Part shown: positions 5,691 through 5,816 of the stretch, one piece after another | Numbering within the stretch: the first letter of the stretch is position 1 | Layout of the letters: each line of letters starts with the position of its first letter | Assembly (NCBI GenBank): GCA_021828925.1 | Contig: JAJZCT010000245.1 | Span: 1-5,816, forward strand | Length of the DNA: 5,816 nucleotides | Direction of reading: 5' to 3' | Source: Planctomycetota bacterium | Lineage (GTDB): Bacteria; Planctomycetota; Phycisphaerae; WQYP01 | Made by a program: the position numbers and the translations under genes | The notes under the pieces: model-generated | What the model was told of the DNA's origin: nothing | The model's input: only the letters and a program-made list of their open reading frames with translations | Database searches by the model: none

Positions 5691-5816
5691 GCGCTGATTG
5701 GATTAGGTGTTGCGGGTGTAGGAGCACTTTTGGCGGCTTCATCGCAGGCCGATACACGTTACTGGGAAATGTTGCCGCGAACCGTGTATGTAATTCCCGC
5801 TAAATTGCCGCCAGGG
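5691..5816 (+). repeat. Inverted repeat arm 2 (126 bp), running to the window end
   Basis: An exact reverse-complement copy of 5100-5225, separated from it by 465 bases and ending at the last base of the window. Read on the plus strand it encodes the same 42 residues (ALIGLGVAGVG to KLPPG) without start or stop, and on the minus strand it replaces the upstream part of the TPR gene. No target-site duplication, transposase or terminal motif accompanies it. A fold-back join at a contig end is the simplest reading; a real inverted duplication is possible. Confidence 0.97.

Noticed and set aside
5691..5816. Inverted repeat as a transposon end or attachment site
   Set aside because: The repeated sequence is internal coding sequence of the TPR gene, without terminal motifs, target duplication or transposase.

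Overview
The window looks like a short piece of bacterial chromosome, probably a whole metagenomic or draft contig, because it starts at the 5' end of an RNA gene and stops inside a perfect inverted copy of its own sequence. Base composition is mixed to moderately GC-rich, genes start with ATG or GTG behind weak Shine-Dalgarno sites, and there is no sign of phage or IS genes. The best lineage hint is a eukaryote-type (GT3) glycogen synthase, which occurs only patchily in bacteria; I lean weakly towards a Planctomycetota/Phycisphaerae-like or related environmental bacterium, but nothing here proves it.

Layout from left to right: (1) positions 2-123 hold a small bacterial signal recognition particle RNA (ffs), with the conserved apical domain and a long closing stem. 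(2) 124-317 is an AT-rich leader with one small hairpin and a weak promoter candidate. (3) 318-995 is a histidine phosphatase. (4) 1106-3238 is a 710-residue GT3 glycogen synthase with all recognisable catalytic residues and the arginine cluster used for glucose-6-phosphate activation in eukaryotes, behind a disordered proline/serine-rich tail of about 113 residues. (5) 3335-4285 is a zinc-free NAD(P)H:quinone-oxidoreductase-like medium-chain dehydrogenase. (6) 4346-4878 appears to be one small membrane-anchored protein of unknown function, split by a one-base frameshift into a 45-residue membrane ORF and a 150-codon ORF. (7) On the opposite strand, 4998-5690 is the 3' part of a TPR protein resembling the COG3014 family. 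(8) 5691-5816 is an exact reverse-complement copy of 5100-5225, which cuts off that gene.

The plus-strand genes are separated by gaps of about 50-110 bases and could be partly co-transcribed, but there is no tight operon with overlapping genes. The functional centre is storage-carbohydrate synthesis from UDP-glucose by the glycogen synthase; a role for the neighbouring phosphatase in sugar-phosphate metabolism is only a guess. I found no convincing undescribed defence, mobile or regulatory system. The observations most worth following up are the eukaryote-like allosteric site in a bacterial synthase, the frameshifted membrane protein, and the terminal inverted repeat, which is most likely an assembly fold-back.
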